DNA of 64,000 bases from Alphaproteobacteria bacterium HGW-Alphaproteobacteria-7 (lineage in GTDB: Bacteria; Pseudomonadota; Alphaproteobacteria; Sphingomonadales; Sphingomonadaceae), in contig PHEB01000002.1 in NCBI GenBank assembly GCA_002842735.1, positions 1 through 64,000 of the forward strand. The letters run 5' to 3'. The stretch's first letter is position 1. Every line of letters begins with the position of its first letter. The position numbers and the translations under genes are program-made. The notes under the pieces were generated by a model, which did no database searches, was not told where the DNA came from, and saw nothing but the letters and a program-made list of their open reading frames with translations. This document shows, one piece after another, positions 60,336 to 64,000 of the stretch.

Positions 60336-62180
60336 TCAGAGCGCCGCCGTCTCGCGCTCCAGCCACGCCAGATCATCGCCCGCAAGCTGCGGGGCAATCA
60401 GCGCGCGCACCTTGGCGTGATACGCATCCACCCACGCGATTTCATCTGCGGTCAGCAGTTCGCGCGCGATCAGCTTGCGATCGAGCGGCACGAAGGTCAG
60501 CGTTTCGAACCCGAAATAGCAGCCTTCCGCGCCCGCGATTTCGCGTTCTTCGACCAGCACCAGATTTTCGATCCGGATGCCGAATGCGCCCGATTTGTAA
60601 TAGCCCGGTTCGTTCGACAGGATCATCCCGGCGAACAGTTCCTGCCCGGTGCCGGCCTGCCCGCCGCCCGGCTTGGCGATGCGCTGCGGGCCTTCGTGCA
60701 CGCCGAGGAAGCTGCCGACCCCGTGGCCGGTGCCGTGGGCGTAATCGACGCCCGCTTCCCACAGATATTGCCGCGCCAGCACGTCGATCTGACCGCCGCA
60801 GGTGCCTTGCGGAAACACCGCGCGGTCAATCTGGATGTGGCCTTTCAAGACACGGGTGAAGCGGTCGCGCATTTCGGCGGTTGGTGCGCCCAAACCATCG
60901 GGAGTGCCCACCCACACCGTGCGGGTGATGTCAGTGGTGCCGCCGCCGGACTGATCGGCATATTGCCCGCCCGAATCAACCAGATAGATCGAACCCGGCG
61001 GGATCGGGATATTGCTGTCCGCGTCGACCTTGTAATGCGGCAGCGCGGCGTGACCGGCGGCGGCGGAGATGGTGTCGAACGACAGATCGCGTAGGCCCGG
61101 ATCCATCGCCCGGAACTCGGCGAGCTTGGCCGCGGCGGTGAGTTCATCCACCCCGCCCTTTGGTGCCTCCCCTTCGAGCCAGCGCAGGAAGCGCGATACC
61201 GCCGCCCCGTCGCGCGCCTGTGCATCGCGCTGACCCTGCTGTTCGACTGGATTCTTGACCGCCTTGGCAAGGATTGTCGGATCGCGTTTGAAGGTGAACT
61301 GCGCGCCGCCCGCCCGCAGCGCCTGCGCGATGCCGACCACCGCGAAATCGGGATCGAGGCTGACGCTTTTGCCCGCAAGTTCGCCCGTCAGCGCGCCTTC
61401 AAACGCGGCGCGTTCGCGCACCGTCACCGCGTTGCCAAGGTGGCGGGTGAGTTCGGGCGTGACTTTCTCTGGCGCGATGAACAGTTCAGCACTGCCATCC
61501 TTATGCGCGATCACATAGGACAGCGCGACGGGCGTATGCGCCACGTCTTGCCCGCGAATGTTGAGCAGCCACGCAATCGAATCGAGCGCCGGGATCACCA
61601 CCGCATCGTGGCCTTCCTTCGCCAGCCAATCGGCCACCAGAGCGCGCTTTTCCGCCGAGGATTGCCCGGCGCGCGCGTCATCATGCACCAACGCCGCCGC
61701 AGGTGAAGGCGCAGGGCGATCGGCCCACACTGCGTCAATCGGGTTGCTTGTTACAGGCACCAACGTGATGCCGCGCGGGTTTACCTGACGTTCCAGCGCA
61801 TCGACCCAGCCCCAGGTGTGCAGCCACGGATCATAGGCGATCTGCGCGCCCCCTTCTTCTTTGGCTGCGCAGACCTCGGTCAGCCATCCGGCCAGCGTGT
61901 CGGCGGGCACGCTCTTGTAATCGAACAGCTTTTCATCAACCTGCTGGCGCACCTGCACGGTGTAGCGGCCGTCAACGAAGATTGCGGCGTGATCGAGCGT
62001 TACCGCGGCAAACCCCGCCGATCCGCCAAACCCGGTCAGCCAGTTCAGCCGCTGGGCATAGTCACCGACATATTCGCTCATATGTTCATCGCTGATGGGG
62101 ATGATGAACCCATCCACCCCGCGCCGCTTCAATTCTGCGCGCAGGGCGGCAAGGCGGGCTTCATGAGTTTGCATCAGCAT
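60336..62180 (-). CDS. pepP: Xaa-Pro aminopeptidase, M24B family
   Basis: A 614-residue metallopeptidase that removes N-terminal residues before proline. Two creatinase-N-like domains (about 1-310) precede the pita-bread domain. Metal ligands are visible in YLVDSGGQYADQSGGGTTDI, then HGTGHGVGSFLGVHEGPQ, the Glu in MILSNEPGYYKSGAFGIRIE, and the following ENLVLVEE. The three-domain long form resembles eukaryotic APP1 more than E. coli PepP. ATG 62180 has AGGA 8 bases upstream. It is divergent from the S9 peptidase, 120 bp apart. Confidence 0.92.
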   Translation of the reverse strand: MLMQTHEARLAALRAELKRRGVDGFIIPISDEHMSEYVGDYAQRLNWLTGFGGSAGFAAVTLDHAAIFVDGRYTVQVRQQVDEKLFDYKSVPADTLAGWLTEVCAAKEEGGAQIAYDPWLHTWGWVDALERQVNPRGITLVPVTSNPIDAVWADRPAPSPAAALVHDDARAGQSSAEKRALVADWLAKEGHDAVVIPALDSIAWLLNIRGQDVAHTPVALSYVIAHKDGSAELFIAPEKVTPELTRHLGNAVTVRERAAFEGALTGELAGKSVSLDPDFAVVGIAQALRAGGAQFTFKRDPTILAKAVKNPVEQQGQRDAQARDGAAVSRFLRWLEGEAPKGGVDELTAAAKLAEFRAMDPGLRDLSFDTISAAAGHAALPHYKVDADSNIPIPPGSIYLVDSGGQYADQSGGGTTDITRTVWVGTPDGLGAPTAEMRDRFTRVLKGHIQIDRAVFPQGTCGGQIDVLARQYLWEAGVDYAHGTGHGVGSFLGVHEGPQRIAKPGGGQAGTGQELFAGMILSNEPGYYKSGAFGIRIENLVLVEEREIAGAEGCYFGFETLTFVPLDRKLIARELLTADEIAWVDAYHAKVRALIAPQLAGDDLAWLERETAAL

Positions 62181-62300
62181 CGGTTCAATCCTCAGGCGTG
62201 GGCGCAGGCTCTTGCCGCGCGCGAATGTGTCGTTAGAACCGCCAACATAGGCCCAACCGGGCTGTGTTTCCACCCAGACCTAAGACAGGGATTGCCGCCA

Positions 62301-64000
62301 ATGACCACAAGGATCAGCACGCGCGCGCTTGCCATCGCGCTTGCCGCCACCACCTTTGCCCCTGCTGCGGCTATCGCCGCCCCCAACGAGGAACAAGCCC
62401 GCGTGATCACATCTGCCGCCGCACCATCTACCGTTACCGAGATCAAGCCGCCCGTCGCTGAAAAGCGCGCACACACCTACACCCACCACGGGATCACCAT
62501 CGAAGACCCGTATGACTGGCTGTATGATAAATCCTATCCGGTGGTGGATGATGAGGACGTGCTCAACCACGTGAAGGCCGAAAACGCCTATTTCGAAGCG
62601 AAGATGGCAGCCCAGGCCCCGCTGACCGAGGCGCTGTTCACCGAAATGCGCGCGCGCATCAAGGAAGACGACAGCACCGTTCCGCAGAAGGATGGCGAGT
62701 TCCTCTACTGGAGCGAGTTCGAGGAAGGCGCGCAATATCGCAAGCATTGGCGCAAACCGGCGGCGGGGGGCGAGGCACAACTGCTGCTCGATGAAAACAG
62801 CCTGGCTGAGGGACTCGAATATTTCCGCCTTGGCGCAGCCTCGATCAGCCAGAACGGGCGGTTTCTCGCTTTTTCGACCGACACTTCGGGCGGTGAACGC
62901 TACACCGCGCGGATCAAGGATTTGCAGACCGGCGAACTGTTGCCCGATGAACTCACCAACCTGCGCGGCGGGCTGACCTGGGCCGCGAATGATACAGCGC
63001 TGGTTTACGGCCCCTCGACCGAGGAATGGCGCACGCTCGAAGCCAGGCTGCACGTGATCGGCACCCCGGTGGAAAGCGACGTGACGCTCTACAAGGAAGA
63101 AGACCAGAGCTTCGGCGTCGGGGCGGGGCTATCGGCGCAGGAAGACTGGCTGATCATCGCCACCGGCGACAATGAAACCAGCGAGGTGCGCCTCGTCCCC
63201 GCCGCCAACCCCACGGCGGAACCGATTCTGGTGAAGGCGCGCAACAAGGGTGTCGAATATTCGGTCGATGTCAGGGATGGCGAGCTGTGGGTGTTGACCA
63301 ATGACGATCACATCAACTTCCGCCTCGCCAAGGCTGATCTGAAAACGCCCGGTGACTGGCAGACGGTGATCGCGGGGTCGGACGAATTTTATCTGACCGA
63401 GTTTGACCTGTTCAAGGATTTCTTCGTCACCGAGGGGCGATTGGGCGGGCTCGATCAGATCCAGCTGCGTTCCTACGCCGATCCGGCCAACATCACCCCG
63501 ATCACCTTTCCCGAGGCAAGCTATACCGCCGGCCTTTCGGACAATCCCGAATATGCGGTGAGCAAGCTGCGGCTGTCCTATCAGAGCATGGTCACGCCCA
63601 GCACGGTTTATGATTATGATGTCGCGACGGGCGGGCTGACGACACTGAAGACGCAGGAAATCCCCAGCGGTTACGATGCCAGCCTCTATACCACGCAGCG
63701 CCTCACTGTGCAGGCGCGCGATGGGACGATGGTGCCGGTCAGCATCGTGATGCGGAAAGACCGCGCGGACATCCTCAAGAAGGCCGGGATCGAAGGGCCG
63801 GGGCCGCTGCACCTTTATGCTTACGGTGCCTATGGCTATGCGATCCCGCCGGGCTTTTCGACAACGCGCCTTTCGCTTGTGGATCGCGGTTTTGCCTATG
63901 CCATCGCCCATATTCGCGGCGGCGATGATCTGGGGCGGCGCTGGTATCTGCAAGGCAAGCTGTTCGAACGCGCCAACACCTTCAACGATTTCGTTGATGC
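62301..64000 (+). CDS. S9A prolyl oligopeptidase-like peptidase, 3' truncated by window
   Basis: About 566 residues are visible. A signal peptide (RISTRALAIALAATTFAPAA) shows that it is exported. The beta-propeller domain starts with HHGITIEDPYDWLYDKSYPV and continues with the LHVIGTPVESDVTLYKEEDQ type segment. The first part of the hydrolase domain follows (RLTVQARDGTMVPVSIVMRK, HLYAYGAYGYAIPPGFSTTR, IAHIRGGDDLGRRWYLQGKL). The sequence matches oligopeptidase B-like S9A enzymes. The catalytic Ser, Asp and His lie beyond the edge, so activity cannot be judged. It is divergent from the M24 aminopeptidase and may share peptide catabolism with it and the M13 enzyme. Confidence 0.9.
   Translation, partial: MTTRISTRALAIALAATTFAPAAAIAAPNEEQARVITSAAAPSTVTEIKPPVAEKRAHTYTHHGITIEDPYDWLYDKSYPVVDDEDVLNHVKAENAYFEAKMAAQAPLTEALFTEMRARIKEDDSTVPQKDGEFLYWSEFEEGAQYRKHWRKPAAGGEAQLLLDENSLAEGLEYFRLGAASISQNGRFLAFSTDTSGGERYTARIKDLQTGELLPDELTNLRGGLTWAANDTALVYGPSTEEWRTLEARLHVIGTPVESDVTLYKEEDQSFGVGAGLSAQEDWLIIATGDNETSEVRLVPAANPTAEPILVKARNKGVEYSVDVRDGELWVLTNDDHINFRLAKADLKTPGDWQTVIAGSDEFYLTEFDLFKDFFVTEGRLGGLDQIQLRSYADPANITPITFPEASYTAGLSDNPEYAVSKLRLSYQSMVTPSTVYDYDVATGGLTTLKTQEIPSGYDASLYTTQRLTVQARDGTMVPVSIVMRKDRADILKKAGIEGPGPLHLYAYGAYGYAIPPGFSTTRLSLVDRGFAYAIAHIRGGDDLGRRWYLQGKLFERANTFNDFVD

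Overview
This 64 kb window is GC-rich alphaproteobacterial chromosome. It most likely comes from the order Sphingomonadales, family Erythrobacteraceae. I base that on the DUF3576 lipoprotein-leuS-lptE-holA block, the rnd-lptC-lptA block, the membrane-tethered LuxR-type HTH proteins, the codon use and several repeat types I associate with sphingomonads. No species can be named from sequence alone. A perfect ParB-binding parS palindrome at 59757-59776 suggests that the right end lies in the origin-proximal part of the chromosome.

The first 10.65 kb looks like an integrated genomic island. Its right border is a 45 bp 3' fragment of a tRNA-Arg(CCG) gene (10654-10698), next to a complete tyrosine integrase (9164-10483). 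The left border and the intact tRNA lie outside the window. Cargo includes a DUF11-type exported protein, two tandem divergent IS1595/ISXO2-like transposase genes (one without its first catalytic Asp), remnants of an IS481-type transposase and of a Fic protein, and a sphingomonad accessory set. That set has a 58-residue protein, a membrane-anchored LuxR HTH, two unknown proteins, a RadC/JAB protein and two related winged-helix regulators.

From 10.7 to 22 kb lie core genes: a LuxR-HTH/DUF4019 protein, phaB, DUF3576, leuS, lptE, holA, an exopolysaccharide initiating sugar transferase, then lptA-lptC-rnd on the other strand, and ung. LptE, LptA and LptC serve lipopolysaccharide transport. leuS has an apparent frameshift near its 5' end.

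From 22 to 36 kb come a DksA-like protein, a universal stress protein with a SulP anion transporter, a broken spermidine-synthase-like gene, an RluE-type pseudouridine synthase, putA, a TonB-dependent receptor with a divergent MarR regulator and an AhpD-like gene, a secreted nuclease and a polyhydroxyalkanoate depolymerase. From 36 to 43.4 kb are an ABC exporter, an M13 metallopeptidase, uppP, a GlsB/YeaQ-like membrane protein, phhA and ppk2. A four-gene acyl-CoA catabolic operon (acyl-CoA dehydrogenase, CoA transferase, thiolase, MaoC-like dehydratase) fills 43.5-48.3 kb.

The right end carries two small lipoproteins, a beta-helix protein, ribA and xthA, an alkaline phosphatase behind three 35 bp tandem repeats, lolA, rpmG, arfB, an RluA-type synthase, a PabB-PabC fusion, a HerA-like DUF853 ATPase, a VOC protein, and divergent M24 and S9 peptidases, the latter cut by the window edge. 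Several families of intergenic palindromic repeats are scattered through 40-60 kb. One supplies the stop codon of a coding gene.
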